Part shown: one piece after another, positions 26,463-40,490 of the stretch | How positions within the stretch are numbered: position 1 is the first letter of the stretch | Layout of the letters: every line of letters begins with the position of its first letter | NCBI GenBank assembly: GCA_947568835.1 | Contig: OX387604.1 | Span: 20,427,076 to 20,491,075, forward strand | DNA: 64,000 nt | Source of the DNA: Protonemura montana | Lineage: Eukaryota > Arthropoda > Insecta > Plecoptera > Nemouridae | Direction: 5' to 3' | Notes under the pieces: generated by a model | Databases searched by the model: none | What the model was told of the DNA's origin: nothing | Seen by the model: the letters and a program-made list of their open reading frames with translations, nothing else | Made by a program: the position numbers and the translations under genes

Positions 26463-26633
26463 CTGGATATGCTAGATACGCTGGGTGTGTTGGACATGCT
26501 GGACATGCTGGACATGCTGGACATGCTGGACATGCTGGACATGCTGAATATGCTGGACATGCTGGACATGCTGGACATGCTGGACATGCTGGACATGCTG
26601 GACATGCTGAATATGCTGGACATGCCGGAAATG
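26463..26633. repeat. 9-bp tandem repeat (GCTGGACAT)
   Basis: About 19 copies of GCTGGACAT, with GCTGAATAT variants at two places. The 9-base period gives open frames on both strands (Leu-Asp-Met on plus, Ala-Cys-Pro on minus) that carry no other coding evidence. Confidence 0.93.
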
Positions 26634-29600
26634 ATCCTGCTACAGATTTTTTAGTTTGGTAACAAAACACAATTCTTTTCCAGGGTTCTGCTCAGCACAC
26701 AGCCAAATGAAAGACAATGAAAACTTTGTTTTTTTGTTCTCCAAGAAGATGACGTGGTTAAAAAGTGTTCTTGTAAAGTGGGATTCAAGTCAGAGTTATT
26801 AATTTAGTCTCCAATGAAGAGTAGGTTAAGCTGCTATGTCCGTGTCTCTGAGAGTGCAGATGCAGAAATGCATGTCGGGTAACAAGGTATCTTGCCTCCA
26901 ATGAGTTTGTGACATCCATTGTGCACTCAGTTTACTTGTCACCCAAATAATTAGTCTCGCGATTTCTTTAAAGCATCCTATTGTGGATCTTTGTCGAGGA
27001 ATTATTGTCTTTCCAACCTTACCAAACTTATTTTGAATATATACGACGAAACATTTTATGACGAACTCAGCTAGTTCAGAAATGTCTTGATTCACCGTCT
27101 ATTGGTCACTTGCCGAGGGCGCTTAGCTATTTTGCTTAACTTTGGTCCGAACCCTGGACTCTTAACAACGCAAATACCCCAACTTGATAGAATGTAAATT
27201 CAAACTGGTTTGTCATCTCAGATACCAATTGTCACATGCTAGAATATATATTGTATATTTGTAAGAATATGGAATATTGTTTTAAACTCAAGTACATGTT
27301 AAAAACTGTATCAGCAGTCTTATAAGCATCTAAGCTGGCATATTTGTACGAAGACTGATTGCCGCCTGTTAGTTTCCTTGTTCATTTTCTTAAATTTCCA
27401 AAAGTAAGGCGTAGCTGATTCGTAACTTCTCCTTACGTATATATATCTCTCTGAGTTGTAGGCCATGGGTACATATATATATATATATATATGCGAGCCC
27501 CATGGCAAGTACGTAGTAAGGGGTGCACGATTTATGTAAGTCACTGGGCTTAGAGCGGGCGTGTTGTTTTGTGGCAGAAACCGCTTTGTCTTATCCGATG
27601 ACAGTGCTGCAGTGCTAAGGTAGCTGAGTTGGGGAAAAACTGGAACCTCAAAACCTTGCTTCAAAAGGTCTCTATGCCCTACGTCTGGTGTTCAATATTG
27701 TGATTATATTTGAAACGCACCCCTGGGCTTTCTGTGGTACAACAACCGTCTATATCCATCCAAACAGCCGGAAAATCGTTTCGATAAACGATAATCGGAA
27801 ATATTGGCAGTTTGTCTGTTTCTCGAAATCTTCGTATAGTAGAAAGCTATCAACAAGAAATCTCAATCATGGAATAGAACTCTCTCTAGGTACTTTCGTT
27901 TCGAAGCATTTATTTGTCAAGACAATAACGGCTGATAAAAAATAAAAATGTCTTCCGTTTTTTTCTGAATTTATCAGAATACTTTTACCATTCACTCTTC
28001 GTATGTTTCAACCACTTTATTTCAAAAGATAATATATTTTACTTGAGAAGTTTTCTATATAATGGAGAATGTATTTACGTAGGTTGATTCTCTGATGTGT
28101 AAGAAATCACTACTACAAATACTGCTACCTATTCCAAGAAGCTTTATTAAAATGCGAAAGTTGAATGAAGGCGGGAAAATTTGATAGCATCTGGTAAAAT
28201 GAGACGAGGAAATTGTGTTGCATGAGATTTTGGAAAACCCCTGTTCGCAAATGCTTTCGTAAACCTGCCCAGGAAAGCTCTAAGCACGGAAATATACATC
28301 CCTATAAACACCATGCACATAAGAAATAAAATACCTTTCACTAAAACCTTCACGCTGAATATGAAAAAAGCATTATTTTCCAACTTAAGCAGAGGCGCAG
28401 TAGGATTTGGAATGAATCATTGCATAATATGAAATTGTGTTACGAAAATGCTTCTTGTTTTCGTTATGAATTGCATTTTCCACGTTATTTTGTTCTGAAC
28501 ATAATGCGGTGAAGTTTCTTGTTCAGCCTATGTTGAATGATCACTTCCATCAGTCATCACGAAAAGCAGGTTGCTACGTAACCCGCTTTAGGAGTAATAG
28601 GAGTAACTCTAGCGTAGATTCATTTCTCTGGCTGCGATACGGGAAACTGGTATGACACAAACACTATCGGAGAGTACCACAGCCGGGAAAAGTAAATTAG
28701 GCGTGTGAATAGAAAACAAATAGTGGTCAATGCTCACCAATATATTCATGAAAGCTGTTGACTGGCTGTGTACGAGCGAGCAGAACCGACTTTGTAAACT
28801 CTGTGTTAATGCATGGCGAGCCAGTCTGTCGGAAACATAGTTTTATTATGAATAAAATGGTCCTGCATTTGGCCACTCGCTAAAATCCATACGGTCAAAA
28901 CGTCTGTGCAGGTTTACAGGGTGGTCATTTTGATGCTTAATGCTAAACGACTTTTAATCTAATAAAACTACTCGGCATTAGAACACAGCACAAGAAACAA
29001 TACTAATTCATTGATAACATTTATAAGACGACAATACGACATCAATACGATTTCAATAACATGTATTAGTCTGGAAAAACTAATACATGAAATGGAATTA
29101 AATTAAATTTAAGCTAATAGTTAATCACTTCTGGGCCCGCTTTTTTCAGACAGCAAATCGTCTTTAGTTACCGCTAATGCATTTTTAACGAAAACTATTT
29201 TCAAAATTAATTGTGGTTAATTCGACAAATTTGCACGACAAACGGATTTTTTTAACAAAGTGAGTTTGGTTTTATTTGAAAGTTTTCCGCTGGCGGAAAA
29301 CTGTTTCCTAAATGGCCAAATCCTCACAGCAGTTTTTTAGGCGTAAACACTCTTTTTTTACGTTGTTAGGATAGGATTTGCAAACAGCAAAAAGTTTGTT
29401 AGCTTCCACGTTAAAACAATTTCGACTTTTAGCAACGGTGCACGCTAGGTAGGTGGCCACTACGTTGAAACTACGTTTTGCCATTACTGGCTGATGAGTG
29501 TACAGAAATGTGCAGGGCCCTGACCCTCCGCGTCACCTACTCATACTCTCGGAAAATCCTGGAGGAGAGAAAGAAACCCTCACCCTACGGCTTTCGCAGA

Positions 29601-30400
29601 TATCGACGCATGTTTTCGACGCTTCGTTACATGTTAATTCTGCTCATATTACTACCTCCGTATTTCTCCTGCGACCAAAGTAACACCGTAACAACGTAAC
29701 ACCAACCAGGGCAAGCGCCGCCGAGGGCTAAGCCTCTTAGCTTGAACATGTAAATCTAGAGTCTGGGCATGCCACGAAAGGTTTTTGGGCTGGCTAGTGT
29801 TGGCTGGTCACTCACCCTTTTCAAGTTTCACATTCACGACTATGTTTAATCCAATTGGAAGGCGGCGCCGCACAGGAGAACTCACGACCAAGGCGCTTCT
29901 CAGCACCAACTGCAAAACTTACGTCAAGAAAACGTGTGCTTGCCGGTCGTGTTTCCAAATTGAATCCAGTCCGTTGTGTGGGTGCCACGTCGGCCACCAA
30001 CTTTTCTTTTGTCGTGGGAAAATTGGTTTAACGTTTAATGAATTGGGATTTCTAGTGAAAAAAAATCACTGTTGGAACTGGAGAATGTCATATCGATATG
30101 GGAAGTTACAGTGTGCAAAGGAAATAATTTAAAAAGCCTCGATGCTGCGTTTCAAAATATTGTCGGCTTAAAATTTTTGTTTGATGGTTTGTTATGTTCA
30201 TTTGCAGATGCTTCATGTGCTCAGTCTGCGTGCGATGAAAATGTTATACACAGCTACGCGAAAGCGTGTCCCATGGCGTGCACTTGGACAGTGATGTCCA
30301 AAATTGCAGTACGTTATCAGCGCTATAAGATACTTCTCACATATCAATCGATCGATGTATTTTTGTACTCTTTACGTCTTGCTTTTGAGAAAGTCTTGCC
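26634..30400. other. non-coding; AT dinucleotide run inside
   Basis: No supported gene. A TA/AT dinucleotide run lies at about 27472-27492. A minus-strand frame at 28147-28383 includes a hydrophobic stretch but starts with TTG and has no other support. Other frames are unremarkable. Confidence 0.45.
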
Positions 30401-30464
30401 GTGGCCTGGACGTGTCCTGCCGTGTCCTGGTCGTGTCCTCGTCGTGTCCTGGTCGCGTCCTAGA
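30401..30464. repeat. short tandem repeat (CGTGTCCTGG type)
   Basis: Five to six imperfect copies of a 10-11-base unit of the form CGTGTCCTGG, all within 64 bases. It lies in otherwise non-coding sequence. Confidence 0.75.
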
Positions 30465-33432
30465 ACTGACCATCTGTCCAAAACGGGACAAAATTTCAAA
30501 AAGCTATCCCTACATTCACATTTTTGGTAATGCGCTTTTACCATTTCACCCCGCAGGACATTTTCAAGCCAATTACAAATTCTGTGACAAGTTGTGGCAA
30601 AAAGGTCTCCCCACCACCTCGTTTCATGGCCCCATGGCCGGACTCTGGGCTGTACAAGAGCAGGTCAAATGAAACGGTAAACCATCAATTGAGATTGAAA
30701 GATTCAACAAAAAGCCAGTCGGTTGTTCCAGGCCAATACACGGGCATGTGCGAAAAGCGGGAAAAATATTTTGAGATTCTCCTACGGATTAAATTACTTC
30801 TCGATTTAAATGTCTATTCCTAGATATTTTCCGGTATAACTTAGAGCGTGAAATGATTTATTATAATTATTATACCTATTCTACCTTATTCCCCTCTTGG
30901 GCCATTCCACATAACGCATAATGCATTTCATATAACAAAATTATTATTCGACTTTCCAAGATTACTAGGTATCCTTATCCGAAACTGTGTATCTATGGGC
31001 TTGAGTTGACGGCACCCAAGGGTATCGTCTTATTATTTCAGAGACCGTGAAATGTACGCTGCGAATTTCTCGTGAAACGTAAAACTGTGTTCTACAGCAT
31101 AGAGCTGAGAAGCCCCGGGTTTTATGCGTTAGACCACTAAACCTTATGCAAATATCAAGGCATAGAGATTTGTAAATATATTGTTGGACGTTTTGAGGAG
31201 GTATATTTCAATTTCACTTTCATCTGAGCCTCAACAAAAGGGAAATAAATGTTTGAGCGATCATCACGCCTTATGATGAAGTTTCAATTAAATATTTGTA
31301 TTAGCAATACGGCAATAGATATTTAATCCAGACAACTGTGCCATATACAGCTTCCAAGTGCATTTGTTGAACTTTTCCGGTAACAAACGGAGACGGGGCA
31401 TCGCTGGAACGCCAACTCTGCTTGCGAGAATCTTGAAAAACTTGCCAGTCGACCATTTCCATGAAAGGTAAATCGAAGAAGATGAAAAAAGTTGGTGAAC
31501 TTCAGCAAACTCTTCCTTTGAGCACCATCCTCTCTCGGCATTCATTCTGAAATATTGAGTTTTGAATAGTCCTACGTGAACTTCATGCGATTAAGCTATA
31601 AATTATACGTCAAACAGAGGAAACACCGGACCCACCGTGTCAAGTAGTTCTCGGCCAGCCGCCAGGTGTGTGTGTGCGACGGTAAAAACGAAAAATGGTA
31701 CCATAACAAATAACGATGGTAACACAACCAAACCGCAGCTCCGCACCAGCCATCTATCTAACCAACAATCGTCAAGCAACAAAATTGCTCATCGCTTTGC
31801 ACAATTATTATTATCAAATTGCCAATACACGAGTTTTCAAAGATCAAACATAAATTGCCAAGTTGAGTGCAAATTCCCATTTTGAGTTACCCCACCAGTG
31901 AAATTAGTGCACGCGTCCCAACTGGGAAACATGTCTGATAATGATATAATAACCAATAATGTAAAGCCTGAAACACACCAGTTTTTTCCGCTCTGCTCCA
32001 GGTTCGTAGTGCGCTATAGGCGCCGTGTGCTTTTATGTAATAGACTTAGCGTTTACGTTTAGCCTACAGGATTGCTGGAAATTTTCAACATCTTCTTGCA
32101 TGAACGATCAAAGCATCGTTTCGATCCGCGTATAGGAAAATCAATGGCCGGGAGCTAAGTAGTATATTCCGCATGTGCGGTTGGAATATATGAAAATGGA
32201 TACACGTATCTACGTATATGAATTTAGTATATAGATACACATGCACGCCTATGTTTTACAAATGTCTAGGATGGATGAGTTTCCCGACTTGCAGTTTCGA
32301 ACAAATGTCGTCATGCACACTAACTGACAAGGTGAGACGAGGAGATACCTGCATATGATATCATGCATAATATAGTAAAAGCACGTAGAAAAGCATACAC
32401 GTGGCCGTGTCAGTGTTTGGGTACACACGTGGAGTTCTGCACGCACTACAAATCAATACTAAATCGAGAAATCAAGATAAAACGTGCAGAGCGTTTAGGA
32501 ATTGCCTACTGGCACACAATCATCTTCGATATCACACGGCGTCAGAATCCATAGTCATAGGAAATCGATCGGGAGTCATCACGTGACGAGAAAGAGCGAG
32601 AGAGAAAGAGGGAAAGAGAGGGGGAGAAATGAAGAGAAAGGTCTGGGGCACATAATGCATCCCTAAAAGCAATTCCAGTTGAAAACCTCTATGAGCATGT
32701 ACACTTCAGAAGTTGCAAATAAAAGAGCACAGAAGATGAGTTCTGTAATTATCTAATTGTCGAAATTCGTGACACTAAACATCGCGGTGGCCATTGCTAA
32801 ACGCTCAATGACAATCATAATATGGTTCGTTAAGTAAATGTCATATACCTGCATACTTAACAGTTGAACTTACCGGGGCACAGCATACTAATCACATTTC
32901 GCAGCCAGGTTTATTGCCAAGCTATTGATTTCGTATTATTGCCAAATTATTTTCAAATCAGCTCTATTTTGTCGAGTAATTTTGTCTCCAATTCTCAGAA
33001 TTATTATCTAGTATGATCGAAATGACTGGCGACATGACATTATACGTATACCAAATTAGGACATCAATAAAGTTCCACAATGGGTCGCTATAGATTCCAT
33101 GATATTTACACTTTTATGGCTCCCCATACAGAAAGGAAATAAAAGATTTGTGAGACGATATTCATGAATTGCTAGTCATCGGAGAAGAGAAATTCAGAAC
33201 TCGGAAATGAAAATGAAAATGTATTCCATTGATGAAGACATAGATATATCTATGATATGATATGAGATGTTTTGGCATCCTAAAGGATATGGGATGGTGT
33301 TCATTTTCTGCAGCTTGTCTGGGCGATTGATATAAAAGGAAGGATGCTACGGGATGTATTTTGATTTTGAATTAAGTAGGTAGGTACCATGTGGGATGAA
33401 TTACACAGGTTATTGGGTACCTCGCCGAGACA
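30465..33432. other. non-coding, no gene recognised
   Basis: No supported gene. A purine-rich (GA) stretch lies at about 32585-32640. Open frames do not exceed about 120 codons and none shows a domain. Confidence 0.45.
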
Positions 33433-33481
33433 CGGACCAGGACCCGGACCAGGACCCGGACTAGGACCCGGACCGGGACGG
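33433..33481. repeat. 12-bp GC-rich tandem repeat (GGACCCGGACCA)
   Basis: About four copies of GGACCCGGACCA with small changes. In one frame it reads Gly-Pro repeats, as expected from the unit. Confidence 0.85.
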
Positions 33482-36400
33482 GGAGGCTGCTCGACCATTA
33501 TTTGTTACGTCAGCACTACGCCTAAACCTTTATGCTGCATGCCTTCAAGCGTCCACACTGATGTGTTTGAAAACAAAAGCATTCAGCTTTTTGATGTTAC
33601 CGACAGCTTTCGCTTCTTTATAATCTGCGGATAAATCTACTGGTTGGCCCATTGTTTTTTTTTTGTTACCTGTACACCCAACCTTTCATTAAAAATTTGT
33701 TTGTTTTCATTTCAAAGTGTAAAAGTATAGTGGTTCCTCACACTTTCGTGCACCCCCGTATTTCAAAATTATGGAACAAATCTTTGTTCCAATTCCACGC
33801 CAACGTAAGTGTGGGGTTTTACGCAACGGGATAGCTTATTTCAAGAATCTGCGCGGCGAAAAAAAAAACAATTAAAACGAAAACAAACCATTTTTGCTCT
33901 CAACTTATTATTTCCCTAAGCTGTACAAAGATAAGAATACAACATTTCCATTTTTGGGGGGAGGGGGCGACCCCCTCCCCCTCTCCTCATTCCCCTTTGT
34001 CCCCAGAGTCTGTACAGCCTATGGCGCTTTCTCAGCATTTACTTGCAGAATCAATAGTTTTTATACGATATTTCAAAACTGGCTTCTCAAAAAAAAAACA
34101 GCTTATCTAAAAAGACAGGCCGTTTGAAAGAGTCCCAACCCCCACCGTTTCCACCGTACCACCCATAAATGATAGAAAGTCTTGGATGGCAAAGAGGATG
34201 GGGGAAAGGATGGAGCACAGACATGCTTTCGACAGCCCAGGAAACAAGATCGGCCAAAAACAACTGCACATTTCATGCCGTCTTTGAAATTCTATTTGTA
34301 AGTGATAAGGTTTGTCCCGAGTACCCAAGGCATGACATCTTAGACTTACAAGTCAACTTTGTCTTTGCTCTCTTTTGAGTTTCAGAATCAGCAAGACGTC
34401 AGTGCGATTTCTTCACGGTGTTTGGTGCTTGGTTTTTCGTGTAAAGAGTTTGGTGGATTGGGTCCATGTATGTAAAACTAAAATTGCTTCTTTTTCGACG
34501 TTATTGAAATTGTATTATTTCTTGTGATGAAATCATAAGCAGTTTTTGATTCAGAAGGAAGACTACAGTTATGTGCACCTGTATTTGGTATGGTAATTTA
34601 TTAACCACGTCAGGTTTGAGTCAGGTAGAACGAGGGCGCACCTAAGCAGGGCTTGACATTTTATTCCAGTCCACATGCCCTGCTAAGTCATTCGGTTTTC
34701 TTCCCTTAAGCTGTTCATCAGAACGCTGAAATAACGTTCGGAAATTCTTTCGAGCGTAAATCGAAGGCACACAGGAATTGGGATATTTTAGTAGGCACCT
34801 AGAGGGGTATTACTTTCTGACGTTATACCTTTGCTGTATTTTAGTGCAAGTTTTCGAAAAACGACCGTTAGCATGGTTATATTTTAGAGCTACGATATTT
34901 TGGGAATTGTGTGAAGTTGGGTTCAGGGGAATTGAAATGTTTTGCATATGCCGTATTTCACAGGGAAGCTCACGCGCCATATTACCTGCTAAAATCAACA
35001 CACTACTATGCACGGTCTAGAGACTAATATTTCTCATAGACAATAATAAATAATAAATTCTAATTGGTATGGTCAGATACAGCGAATGGTTTCCTTTGTG
35101 GAGCACGCACACAGTAAATTCATCTAATTGATAATAACTCCACTTTTCATTTTTTCCTTTTCTTTAATGAAATGCTGGAGTAGCTAGTAGAATAATCAAC
35201 TTTGCAACAAGGTAAGATCACGTTTAAAATATTTTTACAAAAACCCTGACCACCTTGCATATGAGGTTTTCTACTTTGTTTAATTACGAATACAATTATT
35301 AGTCTCCTATTCAGGAACACAAAAGATGATTGAATTGGTTTCTTGGTGCACAAGTTTTATGTGAATTATACTTTAGATAGGGTTACACCAATAAAATCCT
35401 TTGGCGAGCAAACGTGCCCCCCTCCCCCCTCTCAACCACTGCCCCCAACGAATGAGCGCAACCTTCAAGAGATGCTGGTCAGGTAATTAATGTTTGAATT
35501 GCGAATACAATTTCAAAACAAACGTTTATACTATAAGTGGAAAGTTAATTTATTATTCTACCGAAAACTTCATTTAGATACGAATTTATAGTTACAACCC
35601 CCACTTTAGAAGGATTTCATAAGTTCATAGGCACGGAGTTATTTTAATCCCTGAGAGTAAATCTTAACCAAGAAACGATTAGATTTTCAATTCCATTCGT
35701 TTTCAAGTTTGTTCGCATTTCGATTCGTTTTGCAGTTCGGCATGCAATGCGAATAATTTCAATCAATGTGCAAGTGTAGTATAATACAGAAGCTGCGAGC
35801 TTTCAAAATGTCACTTGAGGAAGAAAGCGAGGGTGGCTGGGGTGCCTGGCCTAACCTCTCTGGCCTGGCACCCCTGGCCTTGCACCCCTGGCCTGGTCTG
35901 GCCTGCTGTGTTGAGAACACACAATGCTTGCTCCTTGGAGTCGCTGTTGACGAGTTAGTCGCGACTCCTGGCTCCTGGCTTCTGGCTCCTGATTCGAACC
36001 AAATGAAAGCATATCAAGCAGGACTCAGGAGTTAAGATGGAGTTCCCCATCTATCTTAAAAGCGTTAGATCGAGCTTAAAAACATGTTCCTGAGTGAGTG
36101 TACAGGAAATTAGAAAAGGGAAGTTTCATTCAATGGCATTTCTCAATAGGAATTGGAACGGCTGCTCTATTCGCATAATGTTCAAACTGTGACAGCGTTA
36201 GCTCAGAAAAAAACATCAAACATAATTTTTTTTAAACCATTTCGTCGTTTGACTAAATTTCTTTCTATTATTTGAGCTGTGAAATCATGAATCTTGCATT
36301 AAAACACCGAATGGATATTCACTTACACCAAAAAGGCCACGCCGTAACGTGGAGCATACGGGCAAATAAGTGGACAACGATTACCAATCACATTATGCTC

Positions 36401-37581
36401 ACCAAAAATGTATTCAGTGGGTAATACTGTTGATATAAATCCAAATAATATGTATTGAGTGTCATTACGGTTAATGTACAACAAAAACTTGGGATCTAGA
36501 TTACGATAATAATGCTCCTAAGGGATTGGCATGTTCGACACGGGCATGCAAGCTTCAGTGATCGCGTGGTAGGAAAGGAACTTGTGGTGGGGGTAGGGGG
36601 AGGGGGAGGCACGTGAGCCCACACCACCCATCGACTGTCCACAGCCGCCCCCAAGACTGACTGCTCGCATACAGGCAAGACGGCAGACTTAAAATCAGAT
36701 GAGAATTCGAACAATTACACACCCAAACATCAACGACCAAGCGAATGTACGTTTTTCGAAACGGATCTATTTTCAATTCTAAAATGTCATTGCTTTTTTC
36801 ACGGGACCAAAATAGATTTTAAGTTTTTTCGTGCTGGAAATCTTTTTTTTTCAGTGTCGCTAACTTTTACCGACTTGCATCTTCAACCCCTTTCTTTCTC
36901 AAGACTTTCTCGAAGGCCATGCCCTGTTTGAGCGCAAAATAACACCTTGACAAGATGTGTTAGCAACACACAAATGTTGTATTTTAATGGCTCATGATCG
37001 AGTTTAGAAAACGTAAAAAAACGTGTTTCGAAATAAAATCCTTGCTCGTTTATCAATTTAGAACCCATTTCACCTGGATCATTGGCGCATTTCCAGTGTC
37101 ACCAAAATATAATCTCCTTTATGGGCCAGATTCAGAAGCACAGTGTGTGGCCAAAGCTTTCAAATTGTATTTGCACCTGGGAGATTTTTAAAGAGCTTAC
37201 GAATTTTTGAGGCTACTCTATTTGTTATGACAATGCCGATTGATCAATTAGAACAATAAAAAAAACCAGTTGTATTTGAAAAGATAAAGTTTATTTTTTT
37301 GGTGGTACAATTCAGTTTTACAGTGGTTACATCCTAAACGGTATCGATTAAGTCAGATGGCTAAACTCAAACACAAAAACAAGTTAAAGAGAAATGGAAA
37401 TTTTTCTTTTAATCTAAATATATTACAGTGTATAAAAATACTCACGTCAATCACAGAAGTATGAAGTATGAATTGCAGCTGAATTAATACATTACGAAAG
37501 ATAATTGAAATTAAACCGGAACTCTCTACTGTTTTTAGCCACCGTCAACAGGTATGCATTATATACATCTGAAACTAAATA
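33482..37581. other. non-coding, no gene recognised
   Basis: No supported gene, and no tRNA or other structured RNA recognised. A pyrimidine-rich stretch at 35417-35433 and short purine/pyrimidine blocks are the only notable composition. Confidence 0.45.
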
Positions 37582-37609
37582 CCCCCCCCCCCCCCCCCCC
37601 CCCCCCCCC
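37582..37609. repeat. homopolymer C tract (28 C)
   Basis: An uninterrupted run of 28 C on the plus strand (28 G on minus), the longest homopolymer in the window. The assembly length may be inexact. Confidence 0.93.
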
Positions 37610-40490
37610 ACCTCAAGGTAATGAGAAGTAATATAATTCAATTTTATAAGTAGAGATTTTTGTGTTTTTCTGCAGCGTCTATGGCTACATCCATCCAGGG
37701 ACATTTGAGCACACTTCGACCGACGGGAAATATAGAAGGTACGTTTATGCGCTGTGAAGCAGAAAGAACGGAACCTGCACTCTAAGGGTTGCATAACTAC
37801 AAACATAAAAAAACGGGAAGTTTTTGTGACCTATCAACAGACTACACATCTAGACCTGAAAATGTTAAAAGTTCTTATCTGTTTCAATGGGTTTGCAGGC
37901 TGGCTTGTAAGAGAGAGAAAGAGCTGGCGTAGCACAGCCAGTGCAAGAGAGTGCGTCGCTTACTCAGGTGCTTTAATTTCCAGTTTAGTTTCATTGGCAG
38001 AGAGATTGTTGTTGGAGAGAGCATAGACTGAAAATTATCAATATAAGTAGGCTCAAATTCCATCTGTACTATCATTCTATGGTCTTCCAATTAGTTGTCG
38101 ATTAAGTTTCCGATTCTTCTGATTAACCTTCTCAGTACGATTAACGCAATGTAATCAGCTCTTCCTGAAAACCTTTCCACAAAATTTCATAATTTCTGAC
38201 GTTTTCTTAATTGGATATTATTTAATGAATAAAATAAATAAAAAAATGCTAAATGTATCACAGAAGGACATGACAGGACTTCTAACTAAAAAATAATTCA
38301 TTTAACTAAAATCACAACTGACCAGAAAAGCTTGTGTTAATTGCACCGTGCTGCACTAATTACAGCAAAGTCTGCTCACACATTTTCTATTACAAAGGAA
38401 ATCTCCGCCCTTATTATAAATACACAGGTTGAAGAAATTTGCCTCGTTGCTAAGCAAACGTTTGTTTCGTACCTACCTAGGTATTATTCAAGTAGATCTA
38501 CATAGTTGCTCTGTCAGCATCGCTCTTTTTTTTGTTAATTAGCCCTATCATGCAAACTATGAAACACAAACCAGGAATAAAGTGGCAATTGCCTTCCAAT
38601 CACCCCACACCGTAAAACAGCACAATACGCTGAAACGCATCTACCAACCCTCTATAAGTTTACTACTTTTCAGCATATTTTTGAACTGATCAAACTTCTC
38701 ATTCCGGCCTTCTAACCCCTGCCTTCGAATAATGCATGGGATGGGAATTACAGCTGTTGCTAAATCGGCTCAATGTATGGAAGCAAAACGAATTAGTTAG
38801 ATAACGCATATTATTTCGTTACTTGCTGGCTAGCTATTATGAACCCTGGCTCAGCCCATGAACGGTCAAGCAAAGAGACACGAAGTTCGGGCAAGGATAT
38901 TAAAAGCATCGCTTGACAGAGCTTATGTATGTTTTAAAATAGTCAAGTGCACCCGTAATGCATACCAGTTTCGATCCGGGTTACATTATCTTGTGAAACA
39001 TCGGTTTATTCCGCAATTGCGTAAAAAGAGAGCAGATATTAGCTGGTGCTACTGCTGTTACGATACTTGTTAAATAAAACAATGTATGAAACATAATTAT
39101 CCTGTTTGTCACTTGGGGCGCTTTACAACACGTACCCGGTAGTCTGTTATAGCTTGTTTAGTTGAGTGATACTCTTTGCTACTCATTGCTTAAGCGTCAA
39201 AAAAATGTAAAGCCAATATAATATGAAAGTATGTACTAGGTCGAAATAATTAGCTCGTTTTATATTTCCGGTTTTCATAAGGGAGTTTAAATTGAAAATG
39301 AACATCGTAAATTTAAAATAGAACTTTCTTGGATTTTGTACCTGGCTATAATCGACAGCTTGGCAAAGTGCAAACATGCTCTATCGAACTTACTTCGATG
39401 AATAATTATTTTATAAAGTTAGATCAGGATGATTGGCTCAAGGCAATTGGAAGTTAATAAAACATCAAATTAATTTTTACACACTACTACATATCTTAAA
39501 GGACTCAACTAGAACCCATAAATTGAACACAATCAACTAACCTAGGGGTTTTATAAATGAAAAAAAGAAGGATCATTATGCACTTTGCAGAACATTTATT
39601 AGCGTACCACGCTAAAAGTAACAAATTCAATACAAAAATGTGCTATTTTTAAAGATTTCAAACCTACCGAAAGCAAAGCAATTCATAACACCGATGGGCA
39701 TTAAAGCAAAAGCAGGTAAAGCATAGTGCGCTGCATACATAATAATTATAATATTCTAGTGCACACGAGGGTGAGGTTGGGATATTAATAATATGAGCTA
39801 GTGAATTAATTCAATTATGCCGTGTGCAAGCAATAGCAACACAGTTTCCGTGTAACAAATTATAGATTTCACAATACATCAAGATATTAAAGCAAAACCT
39901 GTAACGAGCCTGCACTACTTCATTCTGGTATGCGGTGTTGTGGGTTAAATGAGGGGAGGGGGGCGATGATGCGATCACAATTCATACAATTTTAGGAATG
40001 TGAATTAAAACAAAATAAAGCCCACATATCGGAAACTAATCGTCAATCGTTCGCTCATCAAATAGTTTGAATCAATTAGCAATTGAAATAATTGCCGAAA
40101 GGGTTACCCCACGCTGAATACCTCGCCCAACAATTTAATTAAAGATAAAAATAGGTAATAATAAGCACCAACCTTTGGAATCAGTAACTGGCTCTAAAGA
40201 ACTAATAACTAGCAAAATGTCAGAGTAAGTACTGACAATCTCAAAAAGTTTTGTTGTACAAATGTTCTATGAGAGTGAGACTGAGTCAGCACTCACTCAG
40301 TCCAAATCCTCTTTGCCCCAATCCTCTTTGCCAGAATCCTCTCCAACCCCCTCCCCCGCCTCTTTAGAAGACCGCCACACATACTGACTCAGCATCTAAA
40401 TGTTTTGGAATATAAGTCAATAGCGAAACCCTCAGTTAAATAATAGCAGCAATAAGTTTACAAAATAACCTGGCACAGGTACATGATTGC
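37610..40490. other. non-coding, downstream of aldehyde oxidase
   Basis: No gene recognised. This is downstream of the aldehyde oxidase stop codon. Minus-strand ATTAAA at about 40139-40134 and AATAAA near 39599-39594 are possible polyadenylation signals for that gene, but neither can be chosen from sequence alone. A short repeat of AATCCTCTTTGCC type lies at about 40306-40345. Confidence 0.45.

Noticed and set aside
26452..26670. Leu-Asp-Met and Ala-Cys-Pro repeat proteins
   Set aside because: Both come from the 9-base tandem repeat on opposite strands. No flanking coding signal.
28147..28383. Minus-strand frame with a hydrophobic stretch
   Set aside because: It starts at TTG, and no splice sites or conserved motif were found. 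Chance is likely in AT-rich DNA.
30072..30672. Overlapping plus-strand frames of 120-150 codons
   Set aside because: They span a short tandem repeat at 30401-30464 and show no domain or splice structure.
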